From Sclerotiophoma versabilis (taxonomy: Eukaryota > Ascomycota > Dothideomycetes > Pleosporales > Didymellaceae), in contig JAAROD010000093.1 in NCBI GenBank assembly GCA_012274445.1, positions 2,170,001-2,234,000 of the forward strand: a DNA stretch of 64,000 nt, in the 5' to 3' direction. Below, piece by piece: positions 43,893-56,375 of this stretch (position 1 is its first letter; each line of letters starts with the position of its first letter). The notes under the pieces are model-generated. The model was not told the DNA's origin, did no database searches, and saw only the letters and a list, made by a program, of their open reading frames with translations. The position numbers and the translations under genes were made by a program.

Positions 43893-45355
43893 TCAGCTGG
43901 ACAGGCCAACAACCTGAAAGTTATAGTTACACAATGAGGCGGAATCGTTTACCTGTATCACGTTAGCTTTCTCCCCTGTAACAGCGGATGTGATCCATAC
44001 CTCAAGCTTTCCGTAGCCACCAGCAATCATGGTGCTTCCATCCCACACTTCAAGCTGCACCTTGCCGGGTGTCAAGCCAGTGAATTTGAATTTGTTATAG
44101 CCCTCAATTAGGGTTTGCTTGCCGAGTTGCTTCGTGCCAACGTTGACAACGGCGACAAGGTTGGTCTTGCCCTTCGCCACAAGGACGATACCGCTGACTA
44201 CATCCTCAGCAGCTTTCTTGATATCCTCAGACTTCGCGAGAGGGTCTGGTCCACAGTCGGCATCCACGGTAAGCGTGTGGTGCCAGTAGACGCCCTGGAC
44301 GGGCTTTCCATCTGTAGGGATCATGTTTGCTGTTGTCTTGTCGCCGCGCTTCCAGACATGGATGAAGGCTCGCAACACCGGCCAGTACCCCCTATGGTCA
44401 CGGTCTTTGACTAATGCTTGGATTTTGGGAGAGCTTGTCATAGGTTCGTCCCAGATATTGCCCATGTAGTGGCTCTCACCAGCATCGTTCCAAGTCTGAA
44501 GTTCTAGCATGTCAGGCTGCAAGTCCAAGGCTTGACCAAGGCGGTACTCAAAATTGTCTTCGCCCCGGCGATACCAGTTGTTAGTGTCGTCAAGGTGCTT
44601 GAATTGTATGGGTGAGATGCCCATCATGAAGAGCTTGGAGGCGCTGGCAGCTTTGGATTGAAAGATTTTGTCGTCCGTGGTCGACACAATACCTTTTCCA
44701 GCATTTGATGGAAGCCATGAGTTCCAATTGAAGATGCCATCGATGCTGTTCCGGTTGGTAAGGGCGCTACTAGGGTCTACTTGATAGAAGCCAGGGATAA
44801 TAATCACATCGCCTACTTTGCTCTTGAAGCTCGACCACTGGCTGTTCGGTACACTCTCGCCTCCGAATGTGGACACTAAAGGCTTGCCATTGAACTTGAA
44901 ATAGGATGCCCTGTTGGTGTAGTTTTTAAGGTAGTCCGCATATTGATTGGGATCAGTAAGATGCCCAGCTGCGTGGTCGAACGAAAAGAAGAGCCCAAAG
45001 CCGAGCTTACCAGCGTTTTTGAACAGGTAGTCAACAGTCTTAGTAGACCAGTTGGTGAATTGATCTGCAAAGAATTGTCAGGGGTTTTAAATCGGGGGGA
45101 ACGAAAAGTAGTACCGAAATTTAGAGCGAATGCATCCAATCCTAGAGCCTTTGCATCGACAATGTCCTGATGAGTGTGTTCATCTGTGATCTCACCGATC
45201 ATGTAGTGCGCAAACCTGTGTAGCCAAAATCAGAAAACACATGTATGAGCGGATCGCCTCACTTACACTGGTTTGCCAGTTGCACGCCGCTCGATCGCCC
45301 GACCTGCCCCGAGTCCAGCTAGGAGGCCAACGACAATAGTGGTAAGAAACTGCAT
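43893..45355 (-). CDS. Glycoside hydrolase family 71 alpha-1,3-glucanase (mutanase)
   Basis: Secreted enzyme that cleaves alpha-1,3-glucan of fungal cell walls, used in wall remodelling, lysis or attack on other fungi. Exons 45267-45355, 45115-45215 and 43893-45064 give 453 residues. Exon 1 encodes a signal peptide (MQFLTTIVVGLLAGLGAG). GH71 features are PVFAHYMIGEITDEHTHQDI, GLDAFALNFD, FGLFFSFDHAAG and GKPLVSTFGGE near the N-terminus, then LELQTWNDAGESHYMG. The DDTNNWYRRGEDNFEYR block is also typical. No separate carbohydrate-binding module is seen; the last part is a beta-rich C-terminal region. Intact. Confidence 0.92.
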
Positions 45356-46359
45356 GGTCCTAGGCGCGTGGCAACCGCGCGTGGCTTAGTATTCAAGATA
45401 TGTCAATGCAAGTGCGACTCCGTGGTTGTTATAGGCCGGCTACTGCAAGGCGGCCCGTTATTCGACCGTAGAGGTCCTCGAAACGATCGCTCATAATTAG
45501 GCGTGCAGCTTCTCATCATCATACTGTCATTTCCGGCTGTTCATGTTTTTGTTCTCTCCGGAGGTCTGAAACAATCGGGCTCTGGCGCAATTCAACGCAA
45601 TCTGCAGGAGCCCGTCAATTAAAGTCCGGACGCCACACGGGCCTGCATAACGGCTGTCACCGCCAGCAGCATATGCAGCATGGTTGTTATGATGTGACAC
45701 GAGTGCTTCTGGTGGGTATGCGGCGAGATGCGCTGGCTATGGTAGATCGTGTGGATCGAAAGGGAGAGGGCGCCAAATTAATAGCCAATCACATCACTAT
45801 AAACGCACCAGTGCCCTCGTAGACATATACTGATGAGCCACACTGCGATGACAGAGTTTCTTTGGAAGAGGACCTTCAGGTATAAGACAAGATGTCATCA
45901 AAAGACTGCAAGGAAGGCGTAAATTTGTTCGCGGATGCGACTGGAGATCGTGTGGATTGGAATACACTGTTGTTGTTGGTCGCAAGGTACTTCCAGCGGT
46001 GGTCCTAGCTCGTTTATATCTTCGCAAACGCGTAGCGCGTTGCTGAAGTTAGCTTATGGGCTGTGCATAAAGGGCTTTCAAGTATCGCAAGACTCAGCTC
46101 AGTCAGTAAGCGCTCGAAGGACATGGTCCAGGAGAAGCCTTCACGCGCCGTTAAGATGTAGTCGTAATGCAGCGGTTAAGGTCGTGCAGAAATAGCTGGT
46201 GAGACGTGTTTATCTGCAAAGTAGTCATGAGGTGAGGGCAAAAACTATGTACGTCAACTCATCCCAGACACAATAGAACGAAAGAACATGGCTTTGGAGA
46301 AGTGTGAAGTGGCATCGTCAAATCGTAAAATTATTATCTAGCTGTTACGTACTGGCATC
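45356..46359. other. Intergenic, 1 kb
   Basis: No supported gene. Holds the GH71 promoter and the 3' end of the dienelactone hydrolase gene. Confidence 0.4.
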
Positions 46360-47143
46360 CTAGTGCAGGTACTCGTTGAAGAACCCAACAGCATCCCTCT
46401 TCGCCTTTTCCAGTGCAGCCTTCTGCGTAGCATTGTTGGGGTCACCACGCGCCGCGAAGCCGTGTTGCACGCCAGGGAAGTGAATGTATTCCCAGGGGAT
46501 GTTCAGCTGTGGCAGCTTCTCAAGAGAGTACTTCTTAAGCTCCTCGGTGAATGCGAAGTCGTTCTCGGGTGCGAGGATCTGGATGGGAACCTTGGTGGCA
46601 TCGATCTCGGCCTTCTCGACCAGAGAAGGGTGGGCCATAGAGATGGCGTCGATGAGCTGGGGGTCAGCACCGAGCTTGAAGCATGCCCATCCTCCGTAGC
46701 AATAACCGATTGCGACAACCTTCTTGTACTGCTTTTTCAGGGTCTGAGCGTGCTCCTTGATCGCTGGCCAGCGGATCTCCTTGCTGTGGCGGCCGATGAA
46801 GGCCATAAGGTCGAAGTTTTTGGCCTTCTCTGGGTTGGATAGCGCATCGGGGTCGACGACTTCGCCCTCAAAGCTGTGAGGAGTTGAGTTAGTGTTTTCT
46901 TTGGTTGTCATAGAGTAGGACTTACAGGTCAGGGACGTAGACGGTCGCCTGCGACTCTTTCGCGAAGTGATCGGCAATCAGGCGGATGTTGGGGAGGGTC
47001 CAGCCAAAGATGTCGGTAATGATGAGGATGGCAGCATCCTTAGAGTCTCCAGCGACGTATGCCTTCGCGTTGTTCAGGGTGGTCTCCTTGCCAGAGGCAG
47101 TGCCGTTCCACTTGAAGCCGGTCTTACAGTTCTCGCAGGACAT
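46360..47143 (-). CDS. Dienelactone hydrolase family protein
   Basis: Alpha/beta-hydrolase that opens dienelactones in aromatic breakdown or acts on related esters. Exons 46926-47143 and 46360-46873 with a 52-bp intron give 243 residues. The catalytic triad is complete: Cys131 in GYCYGGW (the DLH family uses Cys rather than Ser), Asp178 in APENDFAF and His210 in PGVQHGFA. The start MSCENCKTGFKWNG is the usual one for fungal members; an ATG-like start upstream in the open frame is not needed. No signal peptide, so cytosolic. Intact. The substrate cannot be read from sequence. Confidence 0.92.
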
Positions 47144-49130
47144 CCTGTATGTTTGCTGTTCAGATTGAGGTGCGGAGTTATTCGAAGGTCGCAATTGAAT
47201 TAGCGAAGGATCAAAAGGTGCGACAATGTCGGGCGCAAGTAGCCTTTTTGCTCCAGCAGCTTGTGGTGGGGTAGCTACACGCGGTAGATTGCGTTTCCGA
47301 CTTTCGAAGCTGTTCTATCATGTCTAGCCAATAGGAAAGCTGCATCGGAGCTCTCGCGGACATATTTGGCATTGTGGGGTTCGCTGACGACAGGATTGCC
47401 AGGATATTAACAGGGGGGGACAATAGTTCGTCCGCAATCAGTTCGATGAGCTAATCATTCTCCAATTGAAGTTCGTAAATAAGAGTGTGAAAGTTCTTAC
47501 TCAACTCAAGACTCAGAGTATAAATCGAGCACTAATATCTACCTACTCTGTACAGGTAATTCTGTAGAATCACGTTGTCCTGATATTGTTGTTGCTACTT
47601 TGTGCTTAAAGGCTGATGACCTAATCTAACTGATGACGGACAGATTGTTGCCCCACCTATTGGTGTCGACAGGAGATAAGGCCTCGGCGAGAATAAAGTC
47701 CGTTGAGTCTTTGCCGATTTCTCGCCGCACTTTGTTTGCGACTCCAAAAACATCGCAAGGCAGATAACGCCTAGATACCAATTGCTACTACGAAGTTAGC
47801 TGAATATGAGCAGTGGAGCCTGGTCATCCGCATAGAGAGCATTTGATATAGTGACATTCTCTTTGCGCACCATTTCGTGCTTCTGCTTTACCTTGTCTGC
47901 GGAGTGAATAGCATTCATCTGAATAGACACTAGATGTTTGGATTTCCCAGCAGCCAATGCTTCTGGAAAAGAGCATCAACGACGGGTCTAATTGCATGAT
48001 TTTCCTATGAAATGCCGGGCTCAGGATACCAGGGTAATCATAAAGGTAAACAAGCCCTGTAGCGCCCAGCCATACTCGCATGTTCAAAGCGTTCACGAAA
48101 GAGTTTTGAAACACAACAACCACGACAATCCGGTGATGAAGACGGCTATCATGCTGCTCTAGGAGCCAATCAAATTGTTGAAAATCGTAGTGCCGTTAAT
48201 TATCGTGGTTGCCAGCACATCTAAACCCTTTTGTCTTCAGGTATGTACCATCGTACTTTAGGGACATTCATGAACCAAAGTAAGGGCTAGTGTTTGGTCA
48301 AAAGAAGAAAGACCAGCTGAGGTTCGATGCCACCGTTGTTTGGGAATTTGCTGGGGGCAGCTGACTCAGCGAAAGTTGAACCGGGCAAGATCTCGTTTGT
48401 CAGTAAGGGTACTGGACCAATTCTTGCTACTTGCAACATGCACCTGCACTCGGATCTACTGCCCGTGTTAAAGAAGATACTGTGAAGAGAAAATAGTCAA
48501 CTCTTGCCTCATTGTCATTGGTGTATGCTCATGCATGGCACTACGTACTTATTCATAGCAACGTCAGTAGTTAGCAAGCGAACATGAAGCCGTTAAGAGA
48601 CACTTGTCTTGAGACTTGACCTGAGTGGATATGAAAGTATACAATGTGGTGACTAGCATTTGCGGGGAATAAACTAAACAATCACTGCATAAGACCTGTC
48701 CAATGCTGTATGTGCTCGAGGGGCTGGTAGAAGGCTGGGTTGTAGAACAGGAGTATGCGCGTAAACCCAAACATCGAGATGCCAGTTAAAATTACTGACA
48801 ATCAACAGACAAGTTCGAACAATCTCAGTGTGGTCCTAGAATTTCCAAGACAGTAATTTCACATGAATGCGTGATGCTAGTGAGCCGTGTCAGGATTGAT
48901 TCTCATGAGGCAATCCATGGAAGATGGAGTAAGATACGCACTCGCTTTCATAGCACAAGGGAATCTCAAACTGTTGGGTGTGGTGAAAAATGTCAAGTGT
49001 ACCTGCCCCTGCGGTGACGCGCTACACAATCGCGCCACATATAGTCACCTTCCATCAGGCTCCACACCAGGATTGTCAATGTGAATGTTCACTTGCAAGA
49101 TCTTACTTCGACTGGGCTAAACGGCGGTAT
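47144..49130. other. Intergenic, 2 kb
   Basis: AT-richer than the genes around it. A 99-codon minus-strand frame (47824-48123) has no recognisable feature and is not called. I see no repeats or clear regulatory sites. Confidence 0.4.
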
Positions 49131-51004
49131 CTAAAGCTTTGCCAAATGTACGTTCGGCATCATCCACTGTTGTACCTCTGAGCAAGTTTCGTAATCCGGT
49201 GGAAAGAATCGCGGACCCAGAATCTTCTTCTGCACCTTGCCAGTTGCTGTTTTCGGAAGCTCCCCAGGGGCGATGCGAAGCAGTGTTGGCAGCTTGTATC
49301 CTGCCAGTCTCCCACGCAAGTCTCTGCGTACGTCCTCGATGGTGAGCACGTGATCAGCATTGCCATACGTTTCGAGGAACGAGTCAGTCAAGTCTTCTTC
49401 CTGTAGCGAGACCAATGCAGCCACTCGTTGTCCAAACTCTTCGTCAGCGACGCCCACAACCATGGCTTCAGCTATATACGGCAGTCCAAGTAGCTCGCGT
49501 TCGATGTCCAAAGCAGAGATCTTATACCCTCCAGACTTGATGATGTCTAAAGATGCTCGGCCGACGATATAATAGTAAGTACCCTCTCTACGGGCGATGT
49601 CCCCAGTCCTGAAGTAGCCGTCCTCATCATGTGCTTTCGCAGTGGCCTCAGGATCTTGTAGGTACTTGGAGAACATGTGCTAGTAACATCAGTAGAAGGA
49701 AAAGTGCAGCATCTGACTTGCTTACTGGGCTCTTTACCAACACCTCACCCTCATCGCCATCAGACAGCTTGATGTCGATGCCACTCGCGACTTGGCCTAC
49801 GGATCCGTCCGGGACTCTCTTATCATCTAGACGTACCTTGAAAACGGCGCCAAACTCGGTAGCGCCATATCTCTGCACTATCTTTTTCTGCATGAGCGTC
49901 GCCCAGAACTCGTTTAAAGGCTGCGGTAATGCCGACGTTCCGCAAAGGCACGCACGGAATTGTCGTGCACCAGCAATGTATTTCGCCAGATCTTCTGAGG
50001 GCAACTTGACCAGGTGACGTTGGTAATGGCGCCGCATCCGCATGTAAATAGTTGGCACGCCCGAGAAAAAGGTCAGCCGTCGCCGAGGGTTTGTTGCACC
50101 TTCCTTCCATCTCTCCCACATCCAGACCTCGTCGAAGCCGCCACTGCGGAATTCGATTCGACTCCCAGAGATAAGAAATGGGAAGAAATTGATTCCTACG
50201 CCAGTTGCATGGTGGACGGGAAGGACGTGCAACATTACATCGTCCTCGGCGAGCCTGTAGTGGTCTGCAACGGACAGCGCACAGTCGAAGATGAATGACC
50301 TGCGCATGACAGCACCCTTTGGAGGACCAGTGGTACCACTTGTGAATATGACGACTCCAGGCGAGTTCTCTTCCAAAGCACGATCCGAAGAGATCAGAAT
50401 GTCTGATGGATCCAATGTTGGTGCGTAGATACACGAACCAATGGGGACTCCTCGGAAATGCTCATTGCTTGTAGATACAATCCGCTTCTCGAGCTCGCAG
50501 CATTTTTTGAGATCTAAAGAGCTCACGAGGACCAGTGCGGAGCGTGACTTTTCAATGAAGTATGCTGCCTCTTCCACAGGGAGAGCAGGTGTTATGGGTA
50601 CAGCTGCTGCACCCAAGGCAAGCACTGTGAGCATTGCAACGGTATATTCGTAACCACCGGCCGCCACTATCGCAATGTATACCTCGCGTCTTTGGTACAA
50701 GGCTTCGAGCGTCGCAGGATCAAGCGTATTCCATACCGTCTCACGTAACGCTAGAACATCGGAGAGCAGCTCGAGGTGGGTTCTTTGATGCTTAGATCGT
50801 TCATCGTCGATCGCTATGCGTGCAGGTGTCCGGCTCGCATACCTTAGTAAACGGCTGAACAGAGGCTGGCAAGGTCAGCTTCGAGATGACCAATTTTTGT
50901 GGAGTACGTACAGTATTGGGAAATACATTGAAGCCAATATGCTTTGGGACCATAAACGAACGATCCTCCATCTTCTTGTTTGGCCTATCCACAAGGGCCA
51001 TCAA
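49131..51004 (-). CDS. Acyl-CoA synthetase/AMP-binding enzyme with a PTS1 (-AKL)
   Basis: Activates a carboxylic acid with ATP and CoA through an acyl-adenylate. Exons 50912-51004 (or to 50971), 49726-50865 and 49131-49679. From the ATG at 50971 it has 582 residues; ATGs at 51004 and 50953 are also in frame. The AMP-binding motif is TSGTTGPPKGAVM. Others are VLPVHHATG, QRYGATEFG, YFRTGDIARREGTYYYIVGR and SGGYKISALDIE, and the catalytic Lys is in PKTATGKVQKK near the end. The enzyme resembles the ACSF3/malonyl-CoA synthetase branch, but the substrate is not certain. It ends in HLAKL, a peroxisomal PTS1. Intact. Confidence 0.9.
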
Positions 51005-53572
51005 GCTACTTCAAGGTCTGCGACATGCTTGGGTTCGAGCTTCTCAGAACTGTGATTAGATCACGCAATGCCTAAGCATACCGAGAGCCGAGTCGATTTG
51101 AGTTGTCATCACAGTTCAATGGCAAACATCGGTATTTCCTGATGAGGCTGTTGCTGCCGCGGGGCTCCCTGAGTTTTACCCCGCAGACATTACTCGCTCC
51201 CGGCGCTAACAACTGCAAGGCTGTGACTACTACAACAACGATGTAGCCTTTGCACAGCAGTCTGGTGTCTGATCATGGCACTCGAATGGACTCGCGGACG
51301 TTCGGCGGTTTCGAATCTTTATGTGGAACCCGTCATCGAGGCAAAGTGGATATTCACAGTCGGACCCAGCCTTGGCACAGGCTTGTACATTATTGAGGTT
51401 CAATCACGACATGAATATACACACAAGCTGCGCAGCGGACATCGAAAGCAGTGCATTATTTGTATACCAGATTCAGGCAGTGCCGGCTGCGCCTGTGTCA
51501 CCGGGCATCGCTGATATGTCCTCACAGATTGCCAACGCCGCCTCAACGAATGACCGTCGTGTAACATGGGACCCGGCTGAGCAACCATACAATGCATTCC
51601 CATGACAGCGTATTAGTTTGATGTTCCAGAAGACCACCTGAGGACTCGTAAAGCCGGACCGGTGAACAGTGCGAGACAAGCCTACTGCCTGGCACTGCGG
51701 TCCACAGGCGGATGGTCCGCCCCCCACCTCATACGCATGCCCCCCAGATGCACAGACTTTTTTAAGCCACACAACCTGGTTCAATTATGTCAGTAGTTCA
51801 AACAAAGAGGTTCTTCATTTCTTGTGCGTGTCTCATCATTCGCATGGAAGGATTTGGCACGGCAGTGCTCCTGCGCCGGTATCTCAGCTACCATGCACGC
51901 AAAGCAAACAATCTGTATACGGCAATCAAACAGTTGTCCTATCAACCAACTCGCCGACGTGCAGAAATGCGGTAAATATAGTCTGCTCATTGGAATTCAA
52001 TAGTTCGACGAGACCTGAATGCGCTACGTGGCGCTCACTCCTCTCGAATAACGTTGACGACACTCATACGACTCCCACCACTCGGCACGCAGGCTTTGAC
52101 GGCATCTTCGATGTCGTTTGTTTTCTACCGATATGAGTTGGCAGATACATTGGCCCCGGCCCAAGCTCACGAACTCCACTTGCGACGTGTCTGCTCGGTG
52201 CGCGTGCACCTATGACGCATTTCTGCTCACAATGTGGCCCAAGTCCTTCAGGTGTGATCACAATGTTCACCGCTACACGGTGGCCGTGCTGTTTCAGGCT
52301 GCACGAGCCCACATCATTGTGTAGAAGGAGATACTTGCCAAGCTATGCGCAGGCTCGCCCCTGATTCGCTGCAAATACCTTACTATTTTTGCGCCGTAGA
52401 CGCCCCATTTTAGCTGCAACACTAGAGCTGTAGAAGTTTGCTTTACGCTTCTAATACCCTATTATATGAATTTAACGATGGAGGGTGCTGTTGGAGGTAG
52501 AAAGTATTACTTCTGTATAGTGGTTCACTCCGTTTTGCTGCTAAGAGGGGATAAGAAGCACATAGTACGTCACGCATTACATCACAGGATAAGCAGTGCT
52601 GTTGGTTGAGAGTGTCTATAGAAGAAAATCGTCCCGGAAATAAGCTTTAGAAGCATAAAAGTAGAGAGAAAAAAAGGTTGGTTCGAGCTAATTTTTGTGG
52701 GTAAGATAACCAGAAAGTAGAGCAGATAGGACCTGCTTCACTCTGAGTCCGAGCAACTGCGAGGTCAAGCTCTAACTGCCCGAGCATCTGCGTAGGATTA
52801 TCTGCGCGTTCGATTGCGCTGTACCACGCTTTCCAACCACCTGGATGATGGAATCTTGCATTGCCTTGCATGGGCATGAAGCGCAACATATTTGCCTGCG
52901 GCCAGGGTTATTGGCCAGTACGCGCTCGGTATGCGATGGAGCACGGCGTCTACTTGTGGTGATGAGATGGTGGCTTCGCCTCATTAGTCGCCCTGTCCAA
53001 CCAATACAAGTACTTGCATGGCGTGATGGGCCCTGCATCAGTCCTCAGAATCTGTCCCCGCATGCCAGAGTCAAACGCCGAGTCTATTTGAGTATCAGCC
53101 TGGCTAAGAAGAAAACGGGGCAAACAAAAGGACTGTTGCACTGCCTTGTCCTTCCGAAACCTTGCACAGCGACTCACGGGTAGGCAATTGTCTGCTTTTG
53201 AATTCCCTGTCACGTCAGGCCCGCGGCAACGGCATCGCTCGATGGGCAGCCGAACTTGATCGCACCCTTGCCCTTTACATCTGGGTGGGTGGAGACGCAG
53301 GTTGAACGTTCCCACAACCGGAAGCACAATGCCCGCATTCGCAACGTTTGGCTCAGGAACCGTGAAATCGTAAGGCGGACGGGGAAGACGGGGCGCTCGA
53401 CGTTGGGCGGCGGGTGCGACCCGGAACCCCTGTCTGAACGAAGCTTGCACGGGGATACGGCTTGCAGCCCGATGATGGCACCGCCATTGCACGGAATTGG
53501 AATGGCCACGGTTGTTAGCGCAATCAGGCCGTGCGCCAAACGTCTTGGTTAACGCGGCCTAGCCGTCACACA

Positions 53573-53660
53573 GGCTCGACAAAGGGACCTTGCGGTGACA
53601 GCTCTCGCGGTCTTCCTGCGTGTTTATTACCCCTTCACCGCAAGGTCTCATTGTCGAGCC
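53573..53660. repeat. 26-bp inverted repeat with 36-bp spacer
   Basis: Left arm 53573-53598 begins GGCTCGACAA and ends CTTGCGGTGA. The right arm 53635-53660 is its reverse complement with 24 of 26 positions matching. It could form a strong stem-loop in DNA or RNA, bind a dimeric regulator, or be the remains of a small inverted-repeat element. It lies about 140 bp before the acyltransferase start. Confidence 0.85.
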
Positions 53661-53696
53661 CCCGCAGATTCACGGTATGTGTGACTGTTCCCTCTT

Positions 53697-53712
53697 TTAG
53701 TATATATACTAA
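53697..53712 (+). promoter_or_regulatory. TATA box inside a perfect 16-bp palindrome
   Basis: TTAGTATATATACTAA is its own reverse complement. The TATATATA core (53701-53708) is 91 bp before the ATG at 53799, a suitable distance for a fungal TATA box. Confidence 0.6.
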
Positions 53713-53798
53713 GTGCGGCAGGCCCCGGCTATGTCCTTAAACCTCTTTTTAACAACGCGCAATTCTGACGCTAGCACATTATCGTGATTTGTATCATC

Positions 53799-55599
53799 AT
53801 GATCGTCAAAGCAGAGTCCCCACCCACCGAGGACCTGAAGTCATTTCACCTGTCATTCCTCGACCAAAACGCAGTTCGAGTCTACACTCAGACACTGTGC
53901 ATATTCCCTGTTAGTACTGTATTTGTCAAACATGTCAAACAGTGTGATGGCTAACCAGAGTTCATCTAGTTCCCGGACCTGAACAACGCTGAAGCCGCCA
54001 TCCGGGCTCTCGACGATGGACTACGTCTTACGCTCCTGAAGTTTCCATTCCTTGCAGGCATTCTCAGCCTTGCCGGTGACGGTTCGGGACGACTGCAACT
54101 GAAGTATCCCGTCAACGTCACGAATTGCAATCTCACCGAAGGACTATTTGCCGCCAAGCAGATCCTCGTGGAAGACTTCCCTCATCAGTATGAGACACTC
54201 AAAAAGACCGGCATGCCGCCGAGCGCGTTCAAGAGCGCCACGTTTCTTCCAGACGACTTCGCGAACTTCCCAGGTGTTCCCGCAAACGGCGAGGGCCTTT
54301 GCAAATTTGACGTTAGTGAGGCTCCGGTGATGAGGGTGCAAGCATGCTTCATCCCAGGTGGACTTGTCCTGAGCATGTATATCCACCACAGTGTCTTGGA
54401 CTTTCACGGCATCTCTACCTTCTGGGAGTGTCTCGCCGCAAACGTTTCCCATGTCGCACGGACGCATGGTTCCAGGGATTTGGATCCAGGTAACATTCAG
54501 CACTGACGTTGACCATTGCCTGGCTAACCTCAATAGTGTCTCTAAGTATAGCCGACCATCAATCCTCATTACGGGCCAAGCTTGACGAGCGTGTGTCTTA
54601 CAGGGGAACGCAGCGTCCAACAGCAGATTGCTACTGCGATGGCGTTTTTCGGTACCGGAAAACGTTGCCAGACAACACTGAATGCACACAACGACTGTTT
54701 GTCCTGCCTGCAGCTCGGATTCGCGAATACCGCGAGCGTCTGCGGCCGTACTTCCCGCCGTCATCGCCTCCCACATTGTGTAATGTCCTTGCTGCTCTGG
54801 TATGGACGCACGTTACACGCGCAAGAGCAGCGCGCTTGAAGAAGTACGGCTATGCCGAGACTAACTGTGGTATCGCTACCGATCTTCGCAGGAGATGGCA
54901 ACCCCCAGTGGGTGCCGACTACACTGGCAACTGTGCACTATTCTCCAAATGCACAACCCAAATCTCAGATCTGACAGCGGAGGAATGGTGAGTTTGTTTT
55001 TATCCTGCATTTGTCGGTTCGTGCGCCTCACATATGCATACCTGCATGGTGATCACGGTCCAGACTATGCGCTATCCTGATTTGTCGTAGACCACCAAAC
55101 TAATGAGCGATGCAGTGTAACTGACAAAACCATTCTTCACGTCATCGGGAAGATTAAGAATACCATAACAAGTGTGAATAACGATTGGATCGACCGTCAC
55201 TTTGCCTTTTTCAAAGGCCTCGAGGAGATCAAGGATACAGAATGCGCTCTGGCCCTCAAGTTCGGGTCCGATTGCTACATTGTATGTGAGCTGATTTCAA
55301 TTTGCGATGCATCTTACTGACTATAACAGACGTCGTGGCTTAACTTCGGTGCCGACTACCGTTGGGGCATTCCTGGCACAGACTTGGCTGAAGACTCCCT
55401 CGGAGGCCGGCCTGAGTTCATCAGGCGAGCGTACGGCCCCGGTGATGGCGGCATGATCTTCCTCCCAAGGAGGAGACATGTAGCCAACGATGCCGAGGCG
55501 CCCTTTGAAATCCTGGTCCGTCTTACCAAAGAGGATATGAAGCGCGTCTTGGAGGAAGACGGTGGCTTATGCAGCTGGTCTGAAGCTGTCGTCTTCTAA
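53799..55599 (+). CDS. BAHD-type acyltransferase (transferase family)
   Basis: CoA-dependent acyltransferase that puts an acyl group on an alcohol or amine of a small molecule; fungal members include trichothecene O-acetyltransferases. Exons 53799-53909, 53970-54489, 54537-54987, 55116-55281 and 55330-55599 give 505 residues, normal for the family; all phases close. The catalytic HxxxD motif is HSVLD at residues 177-181, followed by FHGISTFWE. The second family motif, DFGWG, is replaced by NFGADYRWGIP, the usual fungal form. No targeting signal is seen. It lies between the divergent synthetase and the co-oriented acyl-CoA oxidase, suggesting it uses an acyl-CoA they make. This is inference. 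Confidence 0.9.
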
Positions 55600-56375
55600 A
55601 CTGCAGCTGGCTTATTACTGTCGGCAGCCGCGGCTGGACACCGCTGTAATCGCTGTCATCGCTGTCATTGTGGATGTTTGGTCATGTTCTGGCCTTGTTG
55701 GGTGCCTGGCGCACCCTTGTTGATGAGACTTATTGCGACATACGCATCCTTAAGCATTGGTTAACGGATATGGTTATTGGCGTTGCATCGCCATGGTATG
55801 GCACTGGGATATCCTGTACAAATAGTTAGTCGATTTTTGGAAGGGTTTCATATCCACCTCGATGAGGATGATGTAGGATCCTGGCGTTTCCTTGAGGATC
55901 TCAATAGATCTCGGTAATCTCGCGGGCGCTTACCCCGGCTGCCCGCCACCGGCCGCAGCCAGCGCTGCTCCCTTCACTGCAATCTCCATTCGCTTCGTAC
56001 ACGCACCAACAACTTTACCAAGTTGTGGCTCCCTGATTTCTTAAGGCTCATCCAGTTCAACGTGCAGGCGTACTCGGGTAACCTTGAAAATGCCGAGAAT
56101 TGCCGCGCCCTTGCACCGCGCGACACCATCCCCGCAGTGCAGACGCGCATCATCGACGTCGCAGCGGAACGCTGAAATGACAAACATCTGCGTCTACCGA
56201 GGCTGAAACAGACATTAACATGGCGTATCCCCGTATTATTGCCGCTGGCGACTGAGCTATACGGTCCATACTGCGAGCTCCGGTTGTGCTTCTTCGAACA
56301 GCTCGCTCGCCCTTGCACATCACGACTGCGCAACGCCTTGCTTACCGTAACTACAGCGCAAGCGACGTCCGCGCC
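55600..56375 (+). promoter_or_regulatory. Upstream region of the acyl-CoA oxidase gene
   Basis: 776 bp. CCGAGG at 56197-56202 (CCTCGG on the other strand) is the FarA/FarB/Ctf1-type fatty-acid regulator core, about 175 bp before the start. No other feature is clear. Confidence 0.35.

Larger units (their letters stand above)
51005..53798. other. Intergenic, 2.8 kb, between the synthetase and acyltransferase genes
   Basis: Divergent promoter region. No supported gene; a 180-codon minus-strand frame (52950-53492) is basic, Cys/Pro-rich and matches nothing known. The right end carries an inverted repeat (53573-53660) and a TATA palindrome (53697-53712), described separately. Confidence 0.45.

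Noticed and set aside
47824..48123. 99-codon minus-strand open frame
   Set aside because: No recognisable feature, ordinary intergenic composition.
52950..53492. 180-codon basic, Cys/Pro-rich minus-strand frame
   Set aside because: Composition looks like a GC-rich shadow of promoter sequence; it overlaps other open frames on both strands and matches nothing.
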